Source: Pilatotrama ljubarskyi
Taxonomy: Eukaryota; Basidiomycota; Agaricomycetes; Polyporales; Polyporaceae
Reading direction: 5' to 3'
NCBI GenBank assembly: GCA_022385805.1
Contig: MU277676.1
Span: forward strand, 183,568 to 247,567
Length of the DNA: 64,000 nucleotides
The notes beneath the pieces were generated by a model, which was not told where the DNA came from, ran no database searches, and saw only the letters and a list, made by a program, of their open reading frames with translations. This document shows, in pieces, positions 43,667 through 55,762 of this stretch; within the stretch, counting starts at the first letter, position 1; each line of letters begins with the position of its first letter. Position numbers and translations under genes: made by a program.

Positions 43667-46600
43667 TCAATCGTCGTATTGCGTGAGCTGCGAGGATAGG
43701 TTAAGCCATTGTCATCACCCTCGGACACAGGCGAAGACTCACATCGAGGGTCAGCGTGCGCGAGCTGTTGACATCCTGGTCTCTGTAAATGCCGACCAAG
43801 GAGTTGCTGCGCTCGTACAAGGAACCCTTCAAGCTGATGACGATGAACTGGAAAGTGTCCGACGCGTGCGAGCGAATGTAGCTGGCGATCTTGGCAACGT
43901 TCGTATTATCGAGTGCTGCGTCAACTTCATCAAGCACAAAGAACGGCGACGGTTGATAACTATTGCACGTCATAAGGCCGTGGCCGGACTCGAGGGGTGC
44001 AAGACGTACCTGTGAATAGCAAAGAGCAGTGCGAGGGCGGCGATGGTCTTCTCGCCTCCAGATAGTTGTTCCATGTCACGGAACCGCTTCATCGGTGGCA
44101 TGGCATGGTACTTGATACCGGCAGTGTAAGGTTCCTGATACAAAGTGAGCGACGCGCACGCAGATGAACCTGACTGGTGCCTACCTCGCTGTCCTCGAGG
44201 GTGAGATATGCGACACCACCAGCGGGCGCCATCTTTCCCTTGGTAAGATCCTTGTACACTTGGTCTATGCGCTCCGATATATGATTGTAGGCCTTGTTGA
44301 ATAGCTCGCATCTGGATTAGAGCAGAGTCAGCACCAAGCATGGTGATCAAGTCCGCGTATGATGTACCGTCTGCGCTTGATGTCGTTGAACTGCTCGCGA
44401 GCCTTCTTCGAGTCGTTACGGGCCTTCTCTGCTTCTTTCTCTGTCTCCACAAGCTTCGCCTCAACATCATCCAGCCTGAAGTCAGGTCATATGAGCAAGG
44501 GCCACCTCCGGACACTCCACTGTACCTACCTGTCCATGGCTTTCAAGTTGGGCGCCATATGTTCTATCTCGGCATTGACCTTAGAGATAGACTCATCTAG
44601 CTCCTTCAGAGCCTCAGCAGAGCCGTCCTATTAGAGTACGTCAGTACTGATAAGCCTTGATGGTAGACGTAGTAAGGACGACTGACCTCGCGCTCGTCCT
44701 CATCTAGCATTTCAAAGTCGACTTCGATGCCGTAGTCCGGAACGCGCTTGACTTGTTGGGTGCCCTCCTCATCTTCGTCCACGTCCATGGCTACCTCATC
44801 ACGCAGGTTCTGTGGAACCAAAGGTGTAGGTAACAGTCCGATAGGCGATGTCATCGAGCACGTACCTCCTCCATGGGGACGTTCTTGAGGTTACCAGCGA
44901 GGAGAGGGAGCTTGATCTCATCCAGCCTGCACTTCCTATAGATCGCAGACCGCTCCAAACCGAGTTTCTCGATCTCGTCGTTCTGAGTTGTTCGCCACCA
45001 TCAGTGCCTTCCCATGAAATGCGAAGCATCACCGCTCACATGGCTCGCAACTTCCTTCAAAGCTTGATCAAGCGCCTTCGCGGCCCTGTTGGTAGTCTTC
45101 TTGACTTCCTCCACCTTCTTTGTCTTTTGTTCGAGGGCTTCTGAGAGCTCTTTCAGGTCGTCTTGCAACGTTTGGATGGCTTCTTCGGCCTCTGTGATCT
45201 CTTCCTGTACTGCGGTCTTCTCAGCCTCTAGCTTCGCCAGATTCTCTCCTTCGGAGGTGATGATGTCGCCGAACGTCTTGATGCGGTCTTCCGTCATCCT
45301 GAGTTGGTCCTCAGCGAATTGGATCCTAAGTACGAGCAAGTCAGTTCCAAGTATATCGGTTGGGTGTCGAGCAGCGTCGTACGCATGAGTGAGGCGAGCG
45401 ATCTGCGTGTCAAATTGAAGACGTGCTTCGCTCTCCGCCTGTGCCAGCTTCAATTGACGCTCCTCGTACTCGCGGATGTTGGCTACGCCGATCTGGCGAC
45501 AGAACTGTGCGAACACTTGGTCCTCTGCGGCGTTAATGACAGATGCGAGCGCATCGATCTTGCCCTTGACGTTGTCGTAGGTTGTTTGCGCCTGCCATTC
45601 CACGTCAGCATTCCTGGTATTGGCGAAACATGGCGTCAGGAACTCGAACCTTCCTCAGATCCGGCTGGAGCTGGCGGATTTCCCTCTCCAGGTGCTTCAG
45701 TTCGTCCCTAATGCCGCCCAAACGCGTCTTGCATGCTTTCTGTACGCAGATAGATGAAATGATGCGCAATGAACAGACGGACCCGTACGTACCTGGTCAT
45801 CGCGAGCGACATCCAGAGCGGACTCTAGACGACTGATCTCCGCCAGCAGAACCTCGCTCTCCTTGCCCCGCGGCTTCGACTTGCCAAGTTCGAGCAACTG
45901 GGCCATCAAGTTATCGCGCACGCGCTGGAGGCCTACGCGAGCCTAAGGAAACGTTATACGGCAAGCCTATTAAACAGTCGTACCTTGTACGTCTTTCTCT
46001 TCCCACTTCTTGCCACTTTGAGTCGAGCTCTTGCCACCTGTGATGAGACCGCTCTTGTGGATGATGGTACCCTCGAGCGTCACGGCTATTGTCCATGACG
46101 TGAGTATCATGAACAGTCTGCTGCGTGATAGCGTCCGCACCCTTCACTTCCTGGCCCTTCTCATAGCACACATAGCGGGCTACCTCCATTGAGTCGCAGA
46201 CGAGCGCGTTCCCGCATGCGTGGTGTATTGCGCGTTCCACCGCGGGGTCATGGTGAATGACGTCCACGGCTAGCCGGGCACCCTTGGCAAACGCGCGGAA
46301 CTTGTCATTGATCGGCTTCACCTGGATCGTGTCGAGCGGAATAAACGTTGCTTGCCCGGCCCTCTGGTTGCGCATGTATTCAATGCAGTCAATCGCCGTC
46401 TTCTCTTCGTCAACAACGATGGCGTCGATGTTCCTGCCGAGCACGACGGCGACGGCGGTCTCGTACTTGCGCTGCGTCGGCTTGCATAGATCCACGACAC
46501 GGCCGCGCACCCCAGGGAAGATTCGCTGCAGATTCGCAAGTGTCTCTTTGAGGCGGGCTTCTCGCTGCGATTCCTGTTGGTCTACGCCAGCTTGGGTGAG

Positions 46601-48763
46601 CTTCTCGTAGATGTCGACGAGCTTCTCATTGATCTCCTTTTCGAGTTGCCTTCGCAACTTGTCAGCGCGCTGAACAACCATGGAGCCCAATAGACATACT
46701 CAATACGCGTCCGCTCTGAGTGCTGGTTGTCGTGCTCCTGCTTCACTCGCTTCAGCTCTTCAGACAGCTCCGCCACCTTCCCGTCAAGCTATTAAAACCA
46801 GGTTAGAACCTCCCTCACCGAGGTGAGTGCACCGGTTTCCTACCTCCGCCTTCTTCTGGCTCTGCGCCCGCTCCTCCTCCGACAGCTTGTCGCGCTTCTC
46901 TGTAAGCTGTTCAAGCTTGTCTTTGAGCTGGGCAAGCGTACGAGCGGCAGTCTTCTCGTCTCGCGACAGCGTCTCCAGAGACTGTCGTTCGTCAACCGCA
47001 AGAACGCTCGCGGATGCCTTCCTTTTACCGAAGGGCCGTTGAGCAATATCTCAAATAGAGCATTTGCAGGACTTACAGCTTCCTATACTCCTCCAGGCTC
47101 TCCTCACTGAGTGATAGATTAGTCTGCGCTGCCTTACGCTGTGCCTCTGGGGAGCGGTCACCACGATGCGCGAGACGTAATGTGCGGATACTCACCCTGC
47201 GCAGCATTCGCAGCTCGTTGCACTGTCTGCAGATCTCCGCGCAGCTTCTCGAGTTTCCTCTTCTGCTCGTCTTCGGTCTGACGGAGCTTGTCTAGCTCCT
47301 GTTGTGCCTTCTCCCGCTTCCGCTCAGCGTGCTTAATCTGCGCCTCGATCCGAACCAAGTCTGGTCGCTGGAAAGAGGGTCAAATCATGCAAGGGGCGTG
47401 CGCTATACGAGCACGAGTACAGACCTTGGTCTCCAGAGCTTTCTCGGCCTTCTTGATACGCTTCTCCTTCTGCATTACGTTGGACCGAGCCTTGGCCTGC
47501 TCAGCGCGCACATCCTCGAGCGCCTTCTCGTGCTTACGCTGCTCTGCACGCAAACCTGCAAGGGTTTGATTTTGCTCTTTAATAGCACGGGCGTGTTCCT
47601 CTAGCGATCGCTGGATATGGTACAGCTTGAAGAGGATGCGGCGAAGGACGAGCTCATCCTAGGGGATAATTAGCTGATGCCCGATTCTACGGCATATAGA
47701 AAGACTTGCCCGCTCCTGGCAAAGAGCCTCGAAACGCTCTGCCTCTCCCTTCTGCTCCTTGTACTGCTTGATCTCGCCGGCAATACCTCGACGCTTCGTG
47801 AAGTTGAAAGTGGCGTTCTCCGTCGCGCGTTCGAGCGCTTCCTTTGCCTTCTCATAGTCGGGCGCAAGTTCCAGCGACCCGGATATCTGGTCAATGAGAC
47901 GGGACAGCTCCTTGGGAGACTGCGACGCGACGGCCTCCACGTCGCCCTGAAAGACGAGGAAATTCTTGGCTTTGACGAGAATGTTGTGCTGGATGAGCGC
48001 GGCATTGTATGCGGAGTAGGTTACTACTTTTCCGTTCAGCTTGTACTCTGAGGCGCCTGTAGTAGATATCCTGAAGAGGGCTGTCAGCACCCATTCGCTG
48101 TGCTGCTTTATGCAAAGGAAAGGAAGGCCGGGGAACTGGGTCCCATTGCAACGTATGCCGGAAACAAATGTCCGACTGAGCAGGTACGCATATGCCCATC
48201 CTGCTGTACGGTACGCGTTACATGTGATGCATCACATTTGCGTCTAGATGGCCGTGATATCGTATGCAGCCTTCGCCACGAGGTAGGGTGCGAGGTTGTG
48301 TGTGGCAGAGCTTCGCGAGGTCGTCTCGTAGTGTTCATAGTGACCGGAGGAACGGGGGATACGGAGGAGATCCATACGCATAGCTCTCAGGGAGTTCCAC
48401 TCACGTTCGCTGGAAACGCCACTCTTTCTTGTCCGCATCCTCATACACGGCCAGGACCCATGCGCGGCTCGCGGTCCCTTCACCCTCTCCTTCGCCCTCA
48501 TCCTCCTCCTCCTGCTGAGACGGGCCAGCGCCCTCGCCCTCGGGGTCACGCGCAAGTCTTCGTCCTCGATAGACGAGGTCCTTGAGCTGGCTCGAACGGA
48601 GTTGGGCAGACTTGACGCCGAGGACGAACGATATGGCGTCCATGAGATTGGACTTGCCTGCGCCATTGGGCCCGATGACTGAAGTGAAGTTACGGAACGG
48701 TCCAATGACCTGGTGTCCACGGTAGGACTTAAAGTCGCACACCTCGATGCGAATGAGCGGCAT
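43667..48763 (-). CDS. SMC1: SMC1, cohesin ATPase subunit
   Basis: Core subunit of cohesin; pairs with SMC3 to hold sister chromatids. Start ATG at 48763 ([20 protein letters not shown]). N-terminal Walker A is [19 protein letters not shown]. Coiled coils follow to about 46.7 kb, then the hinge ([52 protein letters not shown]), then the returning coiled coil (46.0-44.3 kb). The C-terminal head has the ABC signature [15 protein letters not shown] and Walker [20 protein letters not shown] last intron (43683-43735 region) leads to a small terminal exon giving LTLD-LTQYDD-stop, the usual SMC1 C-terminus. An acidic/Gln insert ([18 protein letters not shown]) lies just after the N-terminal head start. 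More than fifteen short introns. SMC1 rather than SMC3 by hinge and end sequence. Confidence 0.95.
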
Positions 48764-49093
48764 ACCGGAGAGAGGAGGGCAAGAGGAAGCGGAGGAGTGT
48801 GGCTGCTCTCAAAGTCGCGGTGAGACCAATCGCGACGCGGTTCAGACGCGTCCCATGCCACAAGCGCCCGTTTGGGCTCGCGTGTGCCGCCACGTGGTGG
48901 CGGTGCTCCCTGCCTAGGCTTAGAATCCTTCTTGGGCTAGGACCGACTTGGGCACACTTGGCAAATGATTCCTGTATGTTCTTTAGCACCACAAGCACCA
49001 TAGAAATCGACTATGAAATTCATCCAGAGCGGTGGTAATGTGTACATTACTGCATTTATGCTAATCATCCTTTCATCCAGGGTGAGCAAATGG
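48764..49093. other. SMC1 promoter / TF2 3' region
   Basis: 330 bp upstream of SMC1 and downstream of TF2 relative to + coordinates; both genes are on the minus strand. No other feature is recognised. Confidence 0.5.
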
Positions 49094-52000
49094 TTAGAAC
49101 CCCGGCGCGCTCGAAGCCGACCACCCTGTGGCCCCGCCGCCGCTCACGTCGTTGATGAATTGGCCCCAATCTCCCCACCTATTGTATCGTGATCAGCTCA
49201 ACTGGCAGAATTCTCTACTACAAGAAACTTTGCTTACTCTAGCGATGTGGGAGCCGACGACCACATGTCCAGTGTATTGTCTGCAAGAGCAAGGTCTTCT
49301 TCCGTGAGCGTCGGCAGTTGCCTGCCTGCACCGCCAAGATCCTGCGCGGGTGCATTCATCGTAGACAGCTGAGCCGGCTGGAAGCCAAATGCTGATTCTC
49401 GAGCCGCTGGCCGCTGGACAGCGTCCAAGGAAGAGAACCCCTCATGGTACATGCCGGACCCCAAGTCGCCTTGATACGGCGGCGCAATGCCGGAGGCACC
49501 GGCGTTCAATACGTCCCATGGTATCTGTTCCGAGATTTGCGCGAAGGTCGGGTTTGGGGCTTGCTGCTGGGCAGCCTGACGCTTCTGCGCAAGTTCTGGG
49601 TCAAAGAAGGGGCTGAATCCATGAGTGAAGGGGACACGTCCGAGGTCCTCCGTGCTGATGGGCAGTTCGAAGGACATCGGGGAGCTGGCGTTGCTCGGGT
49701 CCGAAGCCTCTGGAGTGTAGGATTCACCCGGATTGGTGGAGGTTGTGAAAGGCGTGTCGACGTGCTGTTGTGTCCATGGACGTTCGGTAGTCGTGCCATC
49801 GGGCTGACCGAATGTTGACAACTTCGGGCGCACTTTGTCCTCTGTATCCCTGCCGTTTGTGGACGCAGTAGGCCCTGAGACGTCGTACTCCCGCGCTCTC
49901 TTCCGGCTGATCGGCGCTGGTTCTGGGGGTTTGAAATCCCCGGCGGAGTACAAACTGCTCAGGAAGTTCCTGGACGAGAGTAAGGACATATAAAGTGCGA
50001 CGATGGACGAGGAGATGTTTTGAACTCACAATAGCTTGCCTGCTGTGCGAGATCTGAAGCCGAGTCAGCGAGGTACAAAGGCCGCCAGAAGATCAGACAC
50101 GCACTTGCACTCGAGATGCTTGAGTATTGTCATGCACTTCTGCACGTCCGCTGCCGCGGAGGCGTTGGAAAACCCCGATCGCTTGCCGCCCCACATGTTG
50201 AGGAGCAGAACAAGTCCTGCAGTGCATAGTGGCATCTGTACGGGGCGAGACACGTCACTATGAGATGCCGCACAGAAAATATGAAGCCGACGGACGCGGG
50301 TATACAGCAAGGGTCTGCTGGTCCGTTTGAACTGAATATCGTTGATGTGTACGCAGCACCTTGCGGCGTTGGTGCAAATTGCCAGAGAGGGAAGCGAGAG
50401 CCGAGAGTCGGACTTGCGTGTGGAGGGCAGGAACGGACGGTGCACGAAGATCTGATGCTGGTAGTACTGCGAATAGAGGACTGTCGACTGGTTGAGGAAG
50501 GTGATATCCTCGCGATGAGGATCCCAGCGCACTTTGTGGCAATGTAGACATGTAAGTGTGGTGACGATGGACAAAAATTGGCCGCATACGGTGATCTGGA
50601 ACCGTGTCAATCCACTTGTTCAGGAGTGAATCGAGTTCGGCGACAATGCGCTCCTCCCATTCGTGGCCGACAAAGCCCATGAGTACTTTCGACTTGTTGA
50701 TCGAATACTAGAGACAACTGTCAGCAGCAATTGGAGCGCCTGAGTAGTCTCGGAGCTCACGATCGTACGGGAAGCAAACGCCAGGATTTGCACTAGGCGG
50801 TTGAAACAATTCAAGAAGGCCGTTCGAGAGGGCTTCCCTGGCGGTTGCTTGAAAGGGTTATCTTCGTCCTCGGGAGCCCAGTATTCGTCGTCACATTCCG
50901 CGGCAGGTGAAACGTCGAAGCTGTACGGTGCCCAAAGTGAATCACTCGGTATACGGATATGGGCATGTACCGTCATACTCTTCTTCTTGTAACGCGCACG
51001 GTCGCCCCAAACCGAAGCTTACAATTCGATCGAAGATGACAAGACACCTGAATTGTGAGACCTTCGGTCAGTCCCCATAGGTTATTCCGCTTGCTTGACC
51101 CGCTTACCAGAAAGCCCTTCTCCGTAGCTCGCCCTCGGTCTTGCTGATCGCAGCGTAGGTCTTCTGACGGTGAGCCCCCAGATCTTGGGCAATACGCAAG
51201 CCGAGCCCTACTATAGTCCAACAGTGGTGGGGAGATCCGAAACTTCCGAGGTACTCAGACATGAGCTGCAAAGGAATATGAGCGCATATACTCAGCCAAT
51301 GATTCCACATGGGATGACAGTGATTGAAAAACGCACCACACATTTCTGCAGGTCGTACAGACCGTGAGGAGCAAAGAGCGATTTCCTGGCCCTCTCTACC
51401 TGCAAGAAATAGCTCCAGCCTGGGGGATCGCCCTCCGGCTCTCCAGCGTCGACCGTCCACGGATCATCTGCAAAGCGAGAACCGTTCGCGCAGACGAGTA
51501 GAACGATGGCACCGAAACCTGGGTCGCGTAGATGAAGACCCTCCTCGATCTGTCGCTCGAACGTGGGCCGATGAAGCACGGGCATGTAGACGTTCATTTC
51601 CTTGAAATACGCATCCACGAAGGCTCTCATCTCTTCGGGAGGCGGAAACTCGGTGAGGGGAGGCAAATCGTCTTCGAGGGATGCCGGCCCCCACTAGAGT
51701 TTTCATAAGAAAAGGCACAAATAAGCTTGCAATCAGACATACTGCAGTGGATGCTTGTCCGAAAGAAGATCCTGAGAGCTCCGGCATAAGGTCTTGTCCT
51801 TCTAAGCCTGTGCACTCCTTCTTCATATCTACCGCAGCCTGAAGGAGCATCATACCACTGGATTTGCCGTGGTAGCGCATCGTGATAGGGTGCAGGGAGA
51901 ACTGGCGGAAATCTGAGACGAGCTTGCGGGACGTTTCCATCTCGTCATCGCTTGGGTCGAGGTCGCTGCATTCGGCTGCGGGTGGAACGCTGAATGAGGG

Positions 52001-52721
52001 AGGAGGGAGCGTGCTGGCTGCGCTGCCTTGGGGTGCGACGTCCGGAGAGTGCGCAGGAGCCTCCCCAACTGGACGAGCGCTGGGTTCTCTTTGCGGTGAT
52101 TGTCCTTTGGGTTGGAGCTACTCGTTCTTGTTACAGTCTGCGATATGTGCGCGGCCGCGAAGAGTACGCACCCGATCGACCATTTCCTCCATTTTTTGAA
52201 GGCGACTTTCCAGAATCTCGACGTAGCTGCAGATGATGTTAGCGCGCATAAGATACAGGCATGAACGGAAAGCATGCAGGAATCCGCTGCAAGCGCTTCC
52301 GAGAGACCCGGACGACGTGGAACACGACTCAGGTTGTGGGAATTCTTCCTCACTTTCTAGTACTAGGTCGCCGCTATTCCATAGTAAGCATGGCAATCAC
52401 GGCTTTGTCAGTCGATGGGACAGCTTACATTGACAGAGTCGTAGGTGCAATCACTTCCGTACGATATGCATTTGGAACAACGTCCGTTAGGCATTTCTAT
52501 GCCGTCGCCTGCAAATGCGATTAGGAGACATGCCGCCGTCCCCAAGTGGGTGCTCACAGCGTACTGTAAGCAACGTGAGCTGAATCTCTGGATGTGTCAG
52601 CAAGTATAAGGCTCTTACTCTTTTTCTTGCGGCAAAGGTCACAAGCACGCTGCAGTTTGGGCCTCTTTGCCTGCTCCGCATCGTGGGGGCTTGAAGCCGA
52701 GCCTTCGTCCCTGGCTGCCAT
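49094..52721 (-). CDS. Zn2Cys6 fungal-specific transcription factor TF2 (paralogue of TF1)
   Basis: Start ATG at 52721 (MAARDEGSASSPHDAEQAKR). The Zn2Cys6 cluster has Cys at 27, 30, 37, 47, 50 and 57, with the same spacing as TF1. Exon 1 is 52619-52721, followed by the 6-nt micro-exon TACGCT at 52558-52563 and exon 3 from 52508. The fungal_trans region is recognisable (MRYHGKSSGMMLLQAAVDMK; TEFPPPEEMRAFVDAYFKEM; GAIVLLVCANGSRF; DTVPDHRMR). The C-terminal region contains the same blocks as TF1 (SFELPISTEDLGRVPFTHGF-SPFFDP; LTEEDLALADNTLDMW). The last exon gives EWGDWGQFINDVSGGG and SAPGF-stop at 49094. Introns match those of TF1. Role unknown; the paralogue next to a xylanase gene invites a test for plant-wall regulation. 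Confidence 0.88.
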
Positions 52722-53429
52722 TCTGGGCCACTTGGCGTAGCCGCAGGAAATCAGGTCTGTGACCCAGCCGTAGTCAGTACCGTGACACTGAGAAGACAAT
52801 TGTGTGAATCAGGAGATGGCGATCAGCTAGTGCGGCGATTGGTTTACTAACCAGTACCAGGTAAGCAATGCGGGGAGACCGGCAGAAATGCGCGGAGATA
52901 TATCTTCAAGGATTTGCGACACCCTAGCCCGCCTCAGATAAACCTGGCTAGATCGCGAGAAGCTGCAGAGTCAAACGGTCTGAAGGGGGTGAGTCGGACG
53001 CGTGCAAGCTGTGGGCGCGCACGGTCGCACAAACTTGCATCCTGCGGATGCACCTGTGGCTGTGAAATGCTGACGTTCCCCGACGGCATCGGAGTACACT
53101 CGTAGAGTACTCGTAGGCGCCCTAGGCACGCGCGCTAAGGCTTTTCAGCCCATGCCAGGACTTGTCCCGGGTTGTCCGACACACACAATCCAGATACGAT
53201 AGATTTTACACAGACGAAATTGACAGGCACTGTATAGTCGCTCTTACTACTGACCGCATGCAGTTGCCTTCACAGCCTCAGTGACAGGCCTTCCTCGCTG
53301 GCGGATACATACCTAGCCACTACATTCAAATAGCAGCCCGCAGGCTGCCTACTGCCAGCCCGATCGGCGACAATCGACGACGAGGACCCAGGCTTTGTGG
53401 TTGGCTGCTAAGGATCTCATCATGAGGGT
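52722..53429. other. TF2 upstream region
   Basis: About 700 bp with no gene. It should contain the TF2 promoter. Confidence 0.5.
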
Positions 53430-53962
53430 GAGTGGTTCTGCAGTCATTACCTGTGACCATGTGATCTCTAAGCTGAGCTCGTTCATCTCAGCCCGTCGGC
53501 GAATGGACCTGCGGTCTCTGCAGGCATCTCATCGATAGAAAAGCGCGACGAGGCCTGGAGGTTCTGCGCAGCCACTATTGAGCGCCATGACGAGACGCTG
53601 GAGAAATGGAACGCCGAGCTCGGTATGCTCCTTGTATTCGTGAGTCAATTGATCCCCGAGCATAAGCTATGCTGGTCACGACGTGTACTCATCATGTCAG
53701 GCTGGTTTATTCTCCACGGCGCTGACGGCCTTCAAGGTCCAGTCGTACCTGCTGCTCCACCCAGACAACACAGACACGATCGTCCTGGCGCTTTCTCGCA
53801 TTTCGACCCATCACGAGTGCTTCTCTGTCAATGTGAATCTCATCAATGCCAGTGCGGACCGCGCGACACCGCACCTTTCACGGTTCTAGGATATGCGGTG
53901 TGGATGAATACCCTCTGGTTCTCATCGCTTGCGTGTGCGCTTTCGGCTTCATCGATAGCATG
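53430..53962 (+). pseudogene. DUF6535 membrane protein relic
   Basis: Reads KRDEAWRFCAATIERHDETL-EKWNAELGMLLVF, then after an intron (GTGAGTCA to TGTCAG, 53641-53700) AGLFSTALTAFKVQSYLLLH-PDNTDTIVLALSRIST. This is the hallmark N-terminal region of DUF6535, a transmembrane domain common in Agaricomycete multi-copy genes of unknown function. After VNLINASADRATP the frame reaches a stop, while the expected continuation PFTVLGYAVWMNTLWFSSLA followed by CALSASSIA is in the next frame and then also stops at about 53962. One frameshift and the loss of the second half make this a pseudogene. The start is uncertain. Confidence 0.7.
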
Positions 53963-55330
53963 ACGAAATGATCTTGGGCATATTTGAGTGGCAAGCACGC
54001 GAGAAGCTGGACATCGATGGTCGGCACGGTGAACTGGAACAGCCCATTCCTCTCATAAGATACGAGATGGTCTCGGACAAGACGATCTTGACGTCCACCA
54101 TCGTGCCATTCCTATCAGGAATGGATGCACTCTCGGGACGCATGTCCGTTCAGTACGTCAACCTGCTCTTGACGATAACGACAAAGCTCAAAAGGGCAGA
54201 TTGGGCGACCTGGAGGCCGACAATGACGTTTGCTCTCGTCGTACTCTCCCTCATCGTGAAAGAACCCACGGCCAGGCGCAGTGCAGAAGATCCTCTCCAT
54301 GATGCCCGTATATCGGCGCGCGTCCGCGAAAGCCCACCTCGGAATGCTGTATCTGCTCCCCATGGCGAATTTGCTCTCAAATAATATCTCAGCGAGGGAA
54401 ACCTTCGAAAACATGCTCCGCTACATCCACCATGCACGTGTAGACCAGGAAAGGAGTATCACTCTTGGCAAGACCGTCCTTCATGATGGTAAGCCCCCTT
54501 TGCGAGGACAATGCACCGCTTCAGATGAATAACATGCCTCTCAGTGGAGGCGACCTTCCCTCAGGCTCATCTATACAACCGAGTCGAGGCACTGCTTGAT
54601 CTCGACAACTTCGTCTCCGTCACAGGCTACTTCACTGGCATCGAACGCGTGGTGCTGTATCTCCTGCACCACAGGAACCAGCTCGAAGAGCGCTTGCTCA
54701 CCGTAGCAGAGCGTGTCGTGTGGATGCTTCTTGACTTTCGAAGCTTCCTCTAGTTTCCCACTTGGCAGACCAGCCTTTGCAGAGGAGATAACGTCCTCTG
54801 GGCCCTTCGTTGCTCTCGACTGCCAGAGATAGCCTGTAGACCACGCTACGCTCCTGATGCGGCCACCGCCGTGCAGGAGGAGGCATCCCAAGCAAGGTCT
54901 GCATTGGAAGACATTCTCGAGGCGCTTGGACGGCAATACTAGTAGCAGTCCCCGGAGCGCACCGGGACCACCTCGCAGGCGTCACGGCAAGTGATGGAGA
55001 GACTGAAGTTACACCTAGACGAATTTCTCCGAGCACACACAGATCCCGGCCTCTTGCCACCTGAAGTTGGGAGGGAGTCAGACGTAAGCGACACTCGTGA
55101 ATGTCAGGCTCAGAGTGACTGACGGTGGATGCATCCTCTTCCTATAGAATCCAACGCAGAAACACTGGTTCAAGACCGCAAGGGATCACGCGAAGATACT
55201 CAGCCATCTGCGCAAGAGTCATCTCTCCCATCCGCTGCTCCGATCACATCGCACTGAGCGGCTTCGCAAGAGCAGCCTGAGCGCACAACGACGAATGGTG
55301 AAAATGCGGACGAAGAGTAGGTGGACGAAA
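53963..55330 (+). pseudogene. Decayed gene remnant of unknown family
   Basis: Several + strand segments look coding in different frames: QPIPLIRYEMVSDKTILTST; VNLLLTITTKLKRADWATWR; then, after a frame change, AHLGMLYLLPMANLLSNNIS; and, after a possible intron (54487-54545), AHLYNRVEALLDLDNFVSVT. The helical, leucine-rich composition suggests the C-terminal part of a HEAT-like or DUF6535-associated protein. I cannot assemble one intact frame and do not recognise the family. Confidence 0.35.
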
Positions 55331-55762
55331 TGGATATATCGTAGATACTCAGCATGAACGTCTACTGGGACGAGATGCCGTGGACGTTGCAGTGATTCGC
55401 ATTATCCGATCTGATCTCTTTTCTAGGAATAGATGCCACCAGGATTTCCGACGTTGCGGTGCTCTTCCCTTCAGTTAACTGCGCAGAAGAGGACAGCGAA
55501 CTCGCTGACCCGGTGCTACCACGGTTCTTAAGCTAATTCGGCAAGGACGCGCGCTCTGGCAATGTGACTTTGCGAGCAATCCCGGAATCCGTGGACGTTT
55601 CCATCCATGGTGAGTCTTTACGACACACACTCGGTCGTACGCTACTCATGCTGGGTGCCTTTAGACATAGCCTTCTGAGCGACCACCCTTATTGGGCTCT
55701 AGTAGGAGCTACCGGGAGTGACTTCGTCAGACACAGTAACACCAATCACGGACCAAGAGCAC
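55331..55762. other. Intergenic region
   Basis: About 430 bp downstream of the haloacid dehalogenase gene. No feature is recognised. Confidence 0.45.
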
